Origin: Phorcus lineatus
Taxonomy: Eukaryota; Mollusca; Gastropoda; Trochida; Trochidae
Direction: 5' to 3'
DNA length: 64,000 nt
Assembly (NCBI GenBank): GCA_921293015.1
Contig: OV121091.1
Location: 41,276,839 to 41,340,838 of the forward strand
The notes beneath the pieces were generated by a model. It ran no database searches. It was not told where the DNA came from and saw only the letters and a list, made by a program, of their open reading frames with translations. Both the position numbers and the translations under genes were made by a program. Positions 34,876 to 47,962 of this stretch are shown piece by piece (positions within the stretch are counted from its first letter, which is position 1; each line of letters begins with the position of its first letter).

Positions 34876-37301
34876 AGAAAGACGAGCATCCTCTGATGAA
34901 ACCTATATGATGGAGATTCCGATGTCATAATATCAATACTTAATGATCGAGTTAACCTTTCGTGACTGCACGATTGTTCAAGAATGTGGTTATTAAATGC
35001 ACAGACTTAGGAAAATGTATAATGTTTAACATCGAATTTTACCCTGACATCTTCTATCAAGTAGAAATTGCTCTGATTGACAATGAGTTTTTTTTAGATT
35101 TCATCAATTCAGTTATGTCACCTGATGATAGTACACCGTGCTTTTTAATATGCAATTAACAAAAGTCTTTACATTTCATGTTATTGCATTTCTTAAATGT
35201 AAAACTATAATAGAAAATTCATGAACTTCAATTGTTGTTATTGAGAAGACGTAAATTAACTTCTGCAGAAGCAGCACCGATAGCTATAGCTGTTGGCTTC
35301 AGGTCGAAGAGACGAAATGATTCTATTCTTAGTTAAGTTTGATTAGACTCGGGGCAATAACGACTAATCATTCTCCTTTTATTTAACCAAAGCAAGATTA
35401 CGCATTCAATTACAGTGCTGTTCTTATCAATGGAGTTCTTCCTCACACAGTCACGGAATACATGCACTTCCGCTTGCACAATCGATCCTTGCTACTTCCG
35501 GTAAGGCTAAGATCACACAATGCTGTGTTTGCGCGAGTAATTATTATTTACCACTCAATTCAGCTCGATCCTGGGACACTGACTCGCAGACATTTCATTA
35601 AGCTGTGTGACATTGAGGAGGTGCGATATATGGAGAACCATCACACCGCAAACATAATTCTTGTCTAGGTAACCCGATTCAATAGCTCCGGGCCCCGCCT
35701 GCCACTAACACACTGACCCTTCTTGTATCCCGCAATGTTCCTCATCGTTATTGGTGGGACCATTGGTGGGATATTGAACGTATCTCTTGCTACATGCATG
35801 GTACAACTCTTTATGCAATCTGAATGTTCCTTTGTTAATTTGGAGTAACGCAAGATACTTTTACAATAGCATTGGGTCTTTGAAAAATGTTTTCTGTCAA
35901 TTATAAGTAAGTGTGAAACATTATGACATATGACATTATTTTGTATGCCACCTCCCAAAATAATGCGATATTGATATTTCATTTTGATATTCAGCTCCTT
36001 TATTCGACATTGAGACGTTTCTGTGTGTTCGAGGGATAGTCTGACTTAATTTAAATGAGATTCGACTGATATATCTGCCAATGTGAGACTCGTGTTGGAG
36101 TCAATTCAGCTGTTTTATTGCGATAAAAACATCTTACGATAAAAGTGCTAATTAAGAAAGCAGTGTACAAGAAGATCCATTTACAATCCCCTGTAAACAA
36201 ATCTAAATGTTCTCTCTTCCGTAAGTATACAACGTCTTCGCTTATTTTTCTTCAATACTTTGAGATAAGGTAATGCTTGGATATAAGGTACGCTTACGTT
36301 CTCTCTCTAAATGTAAATGAAAAATAAATCAACCTCACCGATGTTTCCAATTTTAACCAAAGGTTGAAACTATCTCTACGTTTATTTAGAAAAGATTATA
36401 CTTTGAGGGTATTTTTTAATTAGATATTGTCGCATAGACATATTCTGTTTCACAGGCACTTGAACTGTTGATAAGTTCTGTCATGGCTATATGATCCTGA
36501 CATTTATCAGATTAGTCGTGAAATGAACGTTATGAATGTTAATGGCTTGCAGGAACAAATCGATTTCTGATAGACTCCAACAGTCTGTGGAGCGACGTGC
36601 TCCTATACCTACTTGTGTCATTGTCACACAGTTGACATTTACTAGATCTCGAATTCATATATACAGTTTGAAATATTTCCATAAAACATTTTCTGCACAC
36701 TATGTTTCTGTGTAAACATCTGCTTGTACCTGAGAAATTTATTGTCTAAAAAAAAGTATATGGAAAAAGTAGGTAAAACAATTTTTTTATTTATATACAC
36801 TGATATCTTTACAATCAAGACAATTAATTTTTTAGAAATGTTGTAAACTTGTATTTTATTTTGAACTTTATTATAACGGGATATTAATTTTTAAGTTTAT
36901 TCAAACAGTTATTTAGAAGTACTATATGCAGCATGTGGTCAGTCCACGTGTCTGTCATTCACCTAATTAGGTTCCAGACAGCTGTGTATACTTACTGATG
37001 ACCTTACGAGTTGACGTGTTTTCCGTGCCATTACACCAAATTAATTATTAACTCCAGGAGATCATCCCCGAGCACATTACATTATACATGAACCAAGGGA
37101 ATACCTGGTATATTGTTAGCAGCGACTGTACTTATTGACCGATAGTTAAAGGTCACAATTTAAACAATAAAGATAACCTTTGTAATTACGACACTACCTA
37201 TACAAATAGAAGAGTTTGTCCGATTAAACTGTATTCAATTCGTCTCGTTTTTCATTAGATATATGAAAATTTTAAACCTGCAGAAATTCTGTTCCCATTT
37301 A
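34876..37301. other. Intergenic or intronic DNA
   Basis: No gene, RNA or transposon is recognised. Open frames at 34962-35159 and 35462-35668 (plus) and 35665-35982 (minus) show no domain. Confidence 0.4.
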
Positions 37302-38571
37302 GGGGAGACCGGGGCAGTTTAGGACATGGGTTAGATGGGGACACTATAGATATCCATTAATTCCAAAGAAGGTGAAGGAAACTGTCAATATCACATACAG
37401 TTACATCATACACCATGTGGCAAATTATGCTGGTGGTTGAAAATGTGGTGTAATTCAATCACAGGAAAGTAATATTTGAATTTCTCTGGTTGGAATACAT
37501 TTGTTAAAGAGGTGTTGCTTCTGCTCGACAACAACCAGAGCCATGTATCCCATTGAAGCCAAAAACTACAGCCGCACAGAATGTGTACAGTCCATAGGTG
37601 AAATTCTACATTCAGGACAAAGATGCTTTACTTCAGGGGTTACAATGCCAATCTTTTATGTCAAAGAATTACTGGGAACATCATATCCAGGACATTTACG
37701 AATCAGGTCATTTCTTTAAATATAATGACATATATACCCACTGGACCGAAATGTGTTCGGTGAAGAGGAACTTCTGCCTCCTTTTCTTGCAGATAGACCA
37801 GAAACATCTGCAATTTGGACCTCGTCCTGCAACCACCCAAGATGTCCCACACATAGGACCACCAGAAGCCATCAAGATGCTCCCATAGGACCACCAGAAG
37901 CATGTACCCAAGATGCACACACAGGACCACCAGAAGCATGTACCAAAGATGCACACACAGGGCCACCAGAAGCATGTACCAAAGATGCGCACATAGGACC
38001 ACCAGAAGCATGTACCAAAGATGCGCACACAGGACCACCAGAAGCATGTACCCAAGATGCACACACAGGACCACCAGAAGCATGTACCAAAGATGAGCAC
38101 ATAGGACCACCAGAAGCATGTACCAAAGATGCGCACATAGGACCATCAGAAGCATGTACCAAAGATGCGCACATAGGACCACCAGAGGCATGTACCAAAG
38201 ATGCGCACATAGGACCACCAGAGGCATGTACCAAAGATGCGCACATAGGACCACCAGAAGCATGTACCAAAGATGCGCACATAGGACCACAAGATACAAG
38301 CACCCAAGATGGACACATGAAACCTCCAGCAAAGAACGATGATAAAACTTTCTCGATACTCCAACAAGCAATATTCCACTTTTTATGTCACTGTTAAGAT
38401 AATAATTGAAATTTTTGTATCTTTGATAATTATTTCGACAGATATTTATATCGTCCAAATGTGAGACAGTTTGGGACAGAATGTTTTAGATTATTGGTTC
38501 TTATCTATACTAAATAGATTAAGAACAAACAAGAAAATAATGTTTTTGTCCCAATGTGCCCCGGTCTCCCC
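37302..38571. mobile_element. DNA element with GGGGAGACCGGGG ends, TA-flanked
   Basis: The left end reads TA|GGGGAGACCGGGGCAGTT and the right end is its complement, GTGCCCCGGTCTCCCC|TA, a 15-17 base imperfect terminal inverted repeat flanked by TA on both sides. A GGGACA motif follows just inside each end. The 1.27 kb interior has no recognisable transposase and about 37% is a 36 bp minisatellite. It is a non-autonomous element; the superfamily is not clear (a TA target fits Tc1/mariner-like and some other groups). Confidence 0.7.
37857..38325 (+). repeat. Minisatellite, 36 bp unit, 11 good copies plus degraded ends
   Basis: The unit reads ACCACCAGAAGCATGTACCA then AAGATGCGCACATAGG. GCATGTAC recurs at perfect 36-base spacing from about 37897 to 38257. 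As 36 is a multiple of three and the unit has few stops, several frames stay open on both strands; the plus frame repeats GPPEACTKDAHI. None of the long frames starts with an ATG outside the array. Variant bases (CAC/CGC, ACA/ATA) are shuffled between units, as expected from recombination. Confidence 0.92.
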
Positions 38572-40777
38572 TATGAAGGGAGTACTCTATTTGGGGTTAC
38601 TGCATCTCACCTTTAATTAAATCAAACATTTCATTCACCTTTTTTAACACTCCACCTTAATAAGGTGACATAAAGAAATCGATGATGTACACTTCATTTT
38701 AAAACTTTTTCTTGCTAGCTCACGTAATTGAAAAACCGCTAATGTAACGATGCCATTTAATTGTGCTGGTTGCATTTCCTTACCCGACAAAGATATTTTC
38801 TTCCTCTGGTATATTATACTACCATTCAACTTTCAACATTGTTTTGGCACCGAAGGCATGAAACTGATAAAATAACGAAACTGTCTGACATTATTTCAAC
38901 AAGGCCTCGATGCGGAATGCCACTCTAGTGTTGAGCATCAAGGAACTCGATCGATTAGCGTTTGCTGAGCATGCCAGGCAAATGAATGAATGAATGAATG
39001 TGCTTTTGAGGGAGAAAGCGAAATTGTCACGGGAATTATGATACGCAGGGATGGAGAAGTAACTATAACGGCATTCCCAGAAGTTTTAATGATACTCTTC
39101 AATCATTGCAGAGAAGAGGTAAGTGGAGGCAATTCTTGAATCCTCTGTAATGAGTATATAGCGAAAATCGTTGAGTATTCAAATGCTAAATTGACTTAAT
39201 TCAGCAAGTCTGCGATTCTGATTGGCCAAGCTGTACCGACACGAGCTCCTACAAGCACGAGCCGTCTTGAATGGAATGTAGGCCAACTGCTAGCTGCTCC
39301 TGGCATTGTCGGTACATGTCGATACTAGGCTACAGGAAAGAGCGAATTAGCTTTCATTGGCCGTAGAAGTCATGAATTCATTGTATCCGTTTAACCTAGA
39401 CTGTTTATTCATTGCAATAAAATTCCTTTGTATTTCTTAGCTGTTTTGGTATCTTTTCAACGTAATCGTTTATGTTAATTCGACTTACATTGTAAGTCAA
39501 ACATGATATTGTAAGGAGTTCTATTTTAGTATCATGACTATTTTATCTTTTAAGGTGAATTTCCGTTGAATTTTACTTAAGTTATTCCAAGAATGATAGT
39601 TTACATATACCGTAACAATTGCCGCATAACCTTATCAATATTTTATTACTACTGTGCAAGCAGCTATTTAAAGATGTCTTTGCTTTCAATTATTCATTGT
39701 TTAACATTATTCTCTAGCAGTTCTACCTATATGATGCTTAAAGTTAGCGATGGAATCTATGATCCTTTTTAGATTTTTTGAACAATCATAATCGGTCTGA
39801 AGACTTAATTCGACTGATTTTCCCAAAGCAATTCACCTGATGAACAAGTTTAGAATTGATTGTTGATTTTAATTAACCCTTTATGCCTTAAATTCTAATG
39901 TGACTTCACGACCATAAAACAATTGTGCAAAAGTTCGCAAAACTGCGTCTTATAGAAGGCCCTGCGGTTACCGAAGGTATAATGAGAGCCTTGTCTGAAA
40001 AGAGACTCTCCTGAGGAACAAGTTCGACATGATTTGACTAGTCTTCGGTACTTTCAGTCATTTATTCCAATACGTATATATACCAGAAATAGGAGATTCA
40101 GCCCACTCAATATGCCTCCTAAAGTCAATTCTTGGAGTCTGGATCCTCTCCATTGCAGTTACCTGGTATCGCCAACTGCATCTATTCAAAGGATGCTCGA
40201 AGGTCGGACTCTCTGGAGGTTCGACATCATATTATTACCAAGGTTAATAAAGGCAGTAAAACCGTTAACGTTCTCTAAGGACGCTGACTTGCTGTAAGTT
40301 CTTGCATAATCTAGCACAAACAGACGTCCTCATCCAAACACTTGATATCCACCGGCATGTAATTGTCTACCATATTGATTTCATCCAAGACAACCTCAAA
40401 TATATTATTCATATGTGTAGCGGAAAATTGATACTCTGGTTGCAAGCATAGCATATAGCATGAAAGTATATTTCAATGTAATAGTCCTCTAATTGTTTTC
40501 TCCTTCTTAACGGACAGGGGTATGTCCGGGACACAAGGTTGATGCGGGACTATTCTCTGAAGGTAATATATTGTGCTTGTTCAAAAATTCTGGCTAGAGC
40601 AACACGCCAACAGAAGTATTTAAAAACCGCAGAAATGTTATTTTCTCAATTGATATTTTCTGTCTTATTTAAAAGCAACTTTCAAACTACCTCTCATAGG
40701 TTGGCAGCATGGAGACGAGTCTTTTGTGAATGATGTAAGCATATTTCAACTGTTAAATGTAGACCATTTAGCTTTTC
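38572..40777. other. Intergenic or intronic DNA
   Basis: Holds a short (AATG)n tract at 38983-39000. Open frame 40034-40297 (plus, 87 codons) has no recognisable domain. Nothing else supported. Confidence 0.4.
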
Positions 40778-40877
40778 ATCCTCGCCTCGCCAGATTATAC
40801 TGCAGTGTATAACTAATGTGGCAATAGCAAATCAAGTAATACCACTACATTCACGACGTTACCATATTTTGCACTTG

Positions 40878-40885
40878 TGACGTCA
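40878..40885. promoter_or_regulatory. Palindromic CRE site
   Basis: A perfect TGACGTCA, the CREB/ATF consensus. No promoter elements are evident beside it, so this may be chance or part of an old mobile element. Confidence 0.25.
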
Positions 40886-40978
40886 CAGTGTTGTACATTG
40901 AGGTGTTGTTCTCACATTACCATTTATTGAATTTAAATACGATAAATGATTCGAGGTAATTTATAATTTTACAATATA

Positions 40979-41052
40979 GTGCATTTCATTATCATTTGCT
41001 AGGGATGAAATGCACCCCCTGAAAAAGGATCGGGGGTTCATTATGCACTCTA
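40979..41052. repeat. Compound dyad
   Basis: AGTGCATTTCAT (40979-40990) pairs with ATGAAATGCACC (41005-41016), and a third arm, TTCATTATGCACT (41038-41050), can compete with the second. A CCCCC/GGGGG pair (41015-41019, 41032-41036) lies between. It may be a fragment of a hairpin MITE. Confidence 0.45.
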
Positions 41053-42979
41053 AAAGACGATTGTTCCTGTTGCAAACATAACCTCCAACAACTAAAAGCT
41101 CCTTAGATCCTCCAATATTTATTGTATTTATGGTGACATTGGTAAAATGCAGCTGTAATCCCTGTTGAAAAACTTGCAGTCGGTGACGAAGCTTACTTTC
41201 TGTCGTTCCTTAAAGAGACGAAATGAAGATTGTTTTTTTTATTAAAAACATTTATGTTATCAACAAAAAGCAAACAGATGTCATTCTTTTTAAAACCCGT
41301 TTTTTATTTCCATAATGGTGATCAACTATATTCGCACTTAAAATCGGATTGAGCTGCCCCTTTAACAAGATATTGCTATTCAAACGTTTCTTAATAAGAT
41401 AGATCCAATGAGTAGTATCCTTATTGATATAAATTATATGTGCTTTTGTATACGATCGTTTTCTTCTTCACTATAAGATAACAAAGTTGCCTTAGCATCA
41501 TGATGTGTGTCTTACTATAACATCCCAATGAGAGGGAAATGTTATAATTCCAGTTTGTATATAAACTCTGTGTAACTATAGAAGCTGACTAGAGAGGGGA
41601 TAAGAACAGACAATCTCTAGATGAATAATACATCGACATGACGTGAATACTGTACAGGTATCTTACAGTCCTCTCTACCTGGCTGCGTCCTTTCATCCCA
41701 CACCTGTACCAGCGTTCCCACCATTCATTATTCACACCTATACTATGTCTTACTACGGCGTGTGTGCTGGAGTAGGCAAGGTGTGCAATCCTCGGAGAAT
41801 ACCGTCCTCTTTTGCGAAAAGTCTGCTGATTGGTTTCTGCAGGATCTGCCACGATCTGGCGTTCAGGCCTTGTTTCCGTCAATCATCTGATTAAAAATAG
41901 CTACTACAACGATTCTGACCCTTGTCAAGTTTTGGGAAAATATTCCATTAGAAAATCAATTCAGTGAATGAACGGTTGCTACTTGGGGCAGTTAATGGCA
42001 GCTGCGCAGCTTTCTCCATCAGCTCGTTAGCTTCTAGCCTCTTTCTGGCATCTGATCCTACTTCCGGTAGCCATATTGTTGTCGTCTCTTGATGGACGCA
42101 AGCGGAGTCGATTCTCATTTCCAAGATTTATTTTCTTATATTGATGACAACTTCATTTTTTTTCGTAAAACCCTTTTGATAGCACAACTACAAAATGTTA
42201 GCTGATTCACATTTTAATTCTTTGTCAATTACTGACTCAATCATCGAGGCTTTACAATTTTTTTCACTTTTAAATCTCATTTAATGAAAAGATATTCAGT
42301 TCAAATTGCATAACATTTGATTGACATTTCATTAGGTTTGCTGTTTAAAGAAGATGAAGATTGAGGGATGTTAATGATGCTTGGTTCGTTATGTTTTTAA
42401 TTATTTTAGATCTGAACAATGAGGGAACACAATTAGAAACACGAGATATTTAAGCCGGCAATCTTTCAGAGAATGTTGGCAAATGTGTTGTAAAATTCTC
42501 TTTTCAATTTAATGAATTTCCCATTAAGAGTATGTCTAGTGTTTTTGGCATTGAATGTTTTCAAAAGGGATACTTTTCAAAAGGAAAACGGAGACGTGAA
42601 TTCAGCCTCGCACGTGCAAAATCTGTCCCCTTTATAAGTCTATGGTATACATGAAACTGTATACGGTATCTGCTCGTTAAAAATGAACAATTCTAATTCT
42701 TTGAGAGCAATCAGTTGTAAAATTAATAACTACAACACAAAAGATAGAAAAATGTTAACACAAATGCCGAGCGATAAAGCAGCATATTGAAAAAAGCTTA
42801 AAAAAAAGATTTATAGAGATTATTATCCTATTTTTGTATTACCCGAACGAGAGCGAGGTTTATAACAAATTCACACGAGTTTCGTAACAGCTATATGACA
42901 CACTTCTTTATTATCGAATATATTCCATTTAAAACGCATGGAAATATTAAGAAAACGGCCTACTTCCAGTCCACCACAG
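41053..42979. other. Intergenic or intronic DNA with an ETS/YY1-like site
   Basis: ACTTCCGGTAGCCATATTG at 42060-42078 joins an ETS core and a YY1-like GCCATATT, a pairing often found at TATA-less start sites. ORFs on both strands at about 41589-41894 overlap and have no domain. Confidence 0.3.
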
Positions 42980-43040
42980 TGACGTCACAAACAACGACGA
43001 AATACGGTAACTCGCAATGGAGCGACCGTTGCTAGGCAAA
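42980..43040. promoter_or_regulatory. Cluster of CRE and RFX X-box-like sites
   Basis: TGACGTCA (42980-42987) and GTTGCTAGGCAAA (43028-43040, close to the RFX consensus GTTRCCATRGCAAC) lie 40 bases apart in a short GC-richer island. CRE plus X-box is found in regulated animal promoters. No gene start is evident next to it. Confidence 0.35.
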
Positions 43041-44003
43041 AGTGATATGTGCGCATGTGCTCATATTAAAAGTATGTCATCACTTATGATAAACCAGATT
43101 GGTAATAAAGCTATATATCAGAGATGAGAGGCGTTCACGAAAATATCTTATCCTCCCGTTAGTAGCTTACATTTTCAGCAGCACTCCCATTAACGTCTTG
43201 CATTTTGGTATTCACACCTCCAACGTTATAATTGCAGGGACACACTCTAACGATTGAACCGAAGTCTTTTATTCTTCAATTAATACTTTTTAGGTGTCCT
43301 GATCCTTCTCAGTAGTAATTTCTTCTAAACTCTTTTTTCTACTTTTTTTTTCACTCTCACCGTTATTGGTTACTCTGTAATTAGCATTGCTGGTTTTATG
43401 AAGCTGATAACCTTAATCCCCCTCCAGTTACAACCACATGAAGCACAGACTTTATAAGCTTGAATTTTTCTTTGATCGACCTCATATCGTCTTCAGGGCC
43501 TCCAGCTAGAAATTCCATGAAATTGCACTAAATATTGCATCGACGTGGAACAAAACTTCAGGGTAATTTCATTCTTTAACTAACTAGGCTTCAGAAAACA
43601 GGAGTTGACGGATTGAAAATGTCAGCAAATGAAAAACTATCATCATTATGCTACTGACATTACTGATTAAACGAACAATGTTTTGGTGAAAGGGATTATA
43701 TTTGATATGTTTGATAACATGAGATTAATTGGCAATAAGATAATGTGATAATTTTTCAGTACTTCCTTTAGTGTGAACATAAGACCTAAGAGTAATAGAC
43801 TGACCATAAGTTCTGAATATAAAGCGATTTTCACCCAAATGTCTTCTGATATGAAATATAAAAACACAAGTTGATGAAAGTTACAAATATCTGAAACTTA
43901 CCGTGGATATTTCTATGTTTAGTGTTGATATATTTGATATCAGAAGACACATTTATCATCCAAAACCATTTCCCACTACATCTAAATGACAAATTTACAT
44001 TAC
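43041..44003. other. Intergenic or intronic DNA
   Basis: Nothing recognisable. The minus-strand frame 43667-43867 has no domain. Confidence 0.4.
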
Positions 44004-44150
44004 TGAACACCGCACTGCCCTAAGACTCCAAGTGCGGTGATGCCATAGCATAGTGACGTTGTTATGTTTACGACGTCATAGCACTCTGATGTCATTACTT
44101 GATGATGTAAAACAACTGTCATGTACTTGACGTCAGAAGGGCAGTGTTCA
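44004..44150. repeat. Small inverted-repeat element (possible MITE)
   Basis: TGAACACCGCACTGCCCT (44004-44021) and AGGGCAGTGTTCA (44138-44150) are inverted, with a five-base insertion in the left arm. The left arm also forms its own hairpin (CACCGCACT with AGTGCGGTG, 44008-44039). The interior is rich in TGACGT/TGATGTCA-type words. Confidence 0.45.
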
Positions 44151-45034
44151 AAATGTATTGTCGAAAAGATATCTCCTACCTTGGAAATGTTGCTTGATCT
44201 CCCACAAACGATATCTCCTAAGGAACACAGTTTTGGATGACTATGGCATTATTACACAAATGCTCCTGTAAATGATTCACAGCAATCCTAGCACAGAACT
44301 TGCTTTGAAAGTGAACACTCCCAGCTTGTGTCTACAGTGATTTGAATTTCTAATGATGGAATCCAGATGATTTTATACAATAAAAACAATTTACATCAAT
44401 TTGTTGTTCTGTAGAAATCGCGTGATAATCATCTAGGTGATTAATTTCATACGCCACATCTCATTTCACGCAAAAATATTTTTTAAAACCATTTATCAAT
44501 GTCACGACGATAGTCGAAATACTCCTTTCACTGAGTGAGTAATCATCATATGATACATTACGTTTGATTTATCTATATAGGACAACGATAGTGGGCTTCC
44601 TTTAGATATTAGAGAGAACACTCACATATTGACTGGTAATATTAGGGATTTAAACAAGACATTGTACTCGCGGTTTGTCCCAATCTTTAGTTCAGAGCCA
44701 CCTGTGTTCTAGTGTACGCTTTTCATTATATCTAGGGAACTTACCTTTATAGACTATGTAGTTCATGCTAAAATGAAAACATCGCGGAGTTGTTTCATAT
44801 ATAGGTCCTGATGGTAATAGCCTTTGATGTGATATCGAACATAAAAAGATAACTTTATAGCTTTGGTTTTACCATATTTTTGTCATAAGGGACTACGAGG
44901 ATAGACTTGATGTTATGTTCTCTTTATTGTTTTGATAAAATAATCACTGTTATATCATTTGTCAAAAATACCTCGATCAGGAATTATATTTTCTGATTCC
45001 GAAAAGTGTATGTAACATATTAAAATGAGAATGG

Positions 45035-45062
45035 TAATTAGATGAATTGGTTCATCTAATTA
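45035..45062. repeat. Perfect 28 bp palindrome
   Basis: TAATTAGATGAA, a TTGG loop, then TTCATCTAATTA. Twelve-base arms with no mismatch. The TAAT cores could also be paired homeodomain sites. Confidence 0.6.
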
Positions 45063-47962
45063 TGTTCCCCAGGTTCAATAAATTTTAAAGAACCTTCAAT
45101 AGGGAGTGTGCCTGAAAGTGTTGAAGCACAGTTGGGTTATCAACATCAATGGTGGTACATATGGATCCCGGCTATCCTGCCCTTACCGCACCTGATCTCA
45201 AGGTTAGATCATATGTGTCTTATGCTCCTTTTGTAGTTATTCGTTTGTGGAAATGGACGGTTTCATGGATATGTCATAACTATTAGATTTAAGATTGGTC
45301 ATGTCAAAACCAGTTGTAAGACGTTAAACCAAAACAAACAACTTTTCTTGCAAAATTGGAATTTTTTCGAAGAAAAGGAACGGACGTTTTATAGATAAGG
45401 AAAGTGTGTTTCTAACCTATAACTTTTAAGTTGTCAAGTAATACATTTACCACCTGAGTTACCTCATTAACCTCAACTCATGTACTAACTATATGTGTCT
45501 TATATCCCCTGGGAGGTTATTTAGTATACCACCGGTTTTACTTGATTAACTTCTACTCATGTACTAATGATGTACGTCTTATCCACAGGTCTCTTCCGGA
45601 TAAGTACAAATGCGGAATATTTTCTTTATCAAGTATGTTAATGAATATCCCTGTTTTGTAGTATATTTTTTAAATTCATTAACGCATGTCGTTATTTTCT
45701 CCGGTTGACTTTCATCCGGTTGACTTTCATCGAAACATCCTTTGTCTCCATTTACTCGTTATCATTTACTATATTAACTAGTTAGCCATGATCACATCTG
45801 GTTGTTGTACATGTACGTTGGGGCCAATTATCTTCATATTCATTGATTTATTTTGTATCGTGGAGATAATTCCTACGCGTTATTAAAACATATTAAAAAC
45901 ACATTTTGTCTTGTACATTCCTTAAGAAGTCAATCGTGGTCTTATCGTATTCCTAACCATTGTTCTATTCATGATATGCTTCCTTGCATATCAAGGTGAT
46001 CCCCTTTATACTCTTATACTCTTTATCCTGTGGCCTTAGGTGGAAAGTTCATAAACACGTTTCATTATCGTATCATCACGTTCATTCTTGTTTTTCTGAT
46101 ATTTCAATTAGCGATGACAGTTTATTTCGGTGTTTATTCTAATTTTTCACATCTAAAACATGTTCCTGTGATCATTTTTCGAAAATTGTTTTCAGTATCA
46201 TGTCATGGACTCATTTCAATATCTCATCGAGTGTTTTCTTTTGATGTATGAATTCAATGAATAATTCTTTGCTGTTTCTGAACATTCGTCAAAAAGCTGT
46301 CTTTCCCCACAGTGTACAATGATTAATGGAATATTTCAATATTCGTTCATTCAGAAAAGCAAGAGGTTTGCTATACTATTGGCAATTAAATTTTTTTATT
46401 TAATTTTGTCTTAATATATTGAAATTTTTCATGTTTTTATTTGTAAACTTTCAAGGATGTTTTCCTTTTTTACTAGTAACAGAAAATTCTCTGTTGTTTT
46501 TACAAGTATTCGCAAATTTAGTTTTCGGACATAAAATCTGCCATTTCAATGTGCTTGAAATAATCCATGGAAATCTTTAGCGATAGATCGCTAGTATATG
46601 CTACAATGGTAGGCCTTCGATTTACAAACTTGTTTACCTACTTCATGTAATTGTCAATAACTTGATTTTTCCTAAATATCAATGTATTTTACTTAAATTA
46701 CAAACATATGCATTATATGTAGATAATCAAATTGTCATGTTTAAAAAAAGTTCAGTGTAGCAAAATTAAACAAAATGCCTACAACAAATCTTAAAAACCA
46801 GAATCGAATCTGTCCAAACGCCGTATTTACGTGTTTATAGGTTTAAGTGTTGGTACTTTATTGGAGGCTGACAAAACAGAAAGCCATCAGTGGTAAACTA
46901 TTGAGACAGATTGGCGCTCGTTGGGAAAACATTCATCAAGTGGACAGGAAGAGATCGTGTTGGCGCTTCCTTATGTGAAGTCGTGAACGATCTGGCAACA
47001 TCCCACAAACTAGCTTATCTCGGATATTCCTCGCTACAAATAAACCCATGGAGCACTAGGTCAGTCTCAATGTCTTAGAACACCATTTCGTTTTTCACTA
47101 GCTATGTAATTAATCGCTCTCTAGAAATTCAAATGCCGTAAGTGTAATATCTTGACGGAATGGTCCATCAGCAAACCGATCCTACGGTGACCAATTCATT
47201 CCTTTATATGAGCAAACTGTTTTGAATTATTGGGCCGGTTTAGCAATGAAAGGACTAGGGGTTGTCATTCAAATTCATGTTTCCACACGCCTGGTCGCTC
47301 CCTACATCGGGGATTTGGTTTCTTCTCTCACTGGAATGTATATATATCATGATCATTTGGAAGCCTCCATCTTTCATGGAATCTTTTAATTTCACGGCCT
47401 GTCGATAACTCGTTCAACGGTAACATGATCTAGAGAGAAATAACTTCTTTCAATAATACGTATCCAACTCCCTGTAAATTCAAAGAAAATTGAAACATTT
47501 CCACAATTTTGAACCTTTTGATATCAATTTGATACATTTGGCAGAAAGACGCAAAGCTAGCCAGTAAGAAGTAAGAATTAATGCATCTTTTTTTTGCCTA
47601 CTCCCAGAGAGAGGATCCATCTGAACAGCGATCCAAGCGGATGATTAAAACACTTAAAGTGACGGGATAATTTCCCTTGCCAGTAGAACCCTCGAGACAT
47701 CTTTGATAGGTCTATCTGTACAACATTTAGAGATAAATCCGCCACTTTAGCTGTGTGCATACTGTTAGAGAGCGGCATCTGAAACTGACACCAATGTATT
47801 TAGTTAGTCAATCAAATCAGATGCTTTCTGTTCAGTAGTTACCTAGTTATTTGCCGTCAGTTTCAATGATGGTTTTCTACAGGCGGGAGTATGTGAATTG
47901 TGCTCAATTTCACTTTTTTGTCTTAAAGAACTAGTTGTTCCTTTACTTCTTTATTGATCGCC
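45063..47962. other. Intergenic or intronic DNA
   Basis: Contains a 15 bp tandem duplication (TCCGGTTGACTTTCA twice, about 45701-45730) and a diverged duplication of about 90 bp around 45470-45580 (ACTCATGTACTAA twice). No gene recognised. Confidence 0.4.

Noticed and set aside
37703-38458. Long open frames on both strands across the 36 bp array (251, 214, 148 and 142 codons)
   Set aside because: They are open because the unit length is a multiple of three. The longest frames on each strand begin with TTG or GTG rather than ATG and have no non-repeat domain.
41589-41894. Overlapping ORFs on both strands (97 and 83 codons)
   Set aside because: Neither resembles a known protein, and both occupy the same slightly GC-richer DNA.
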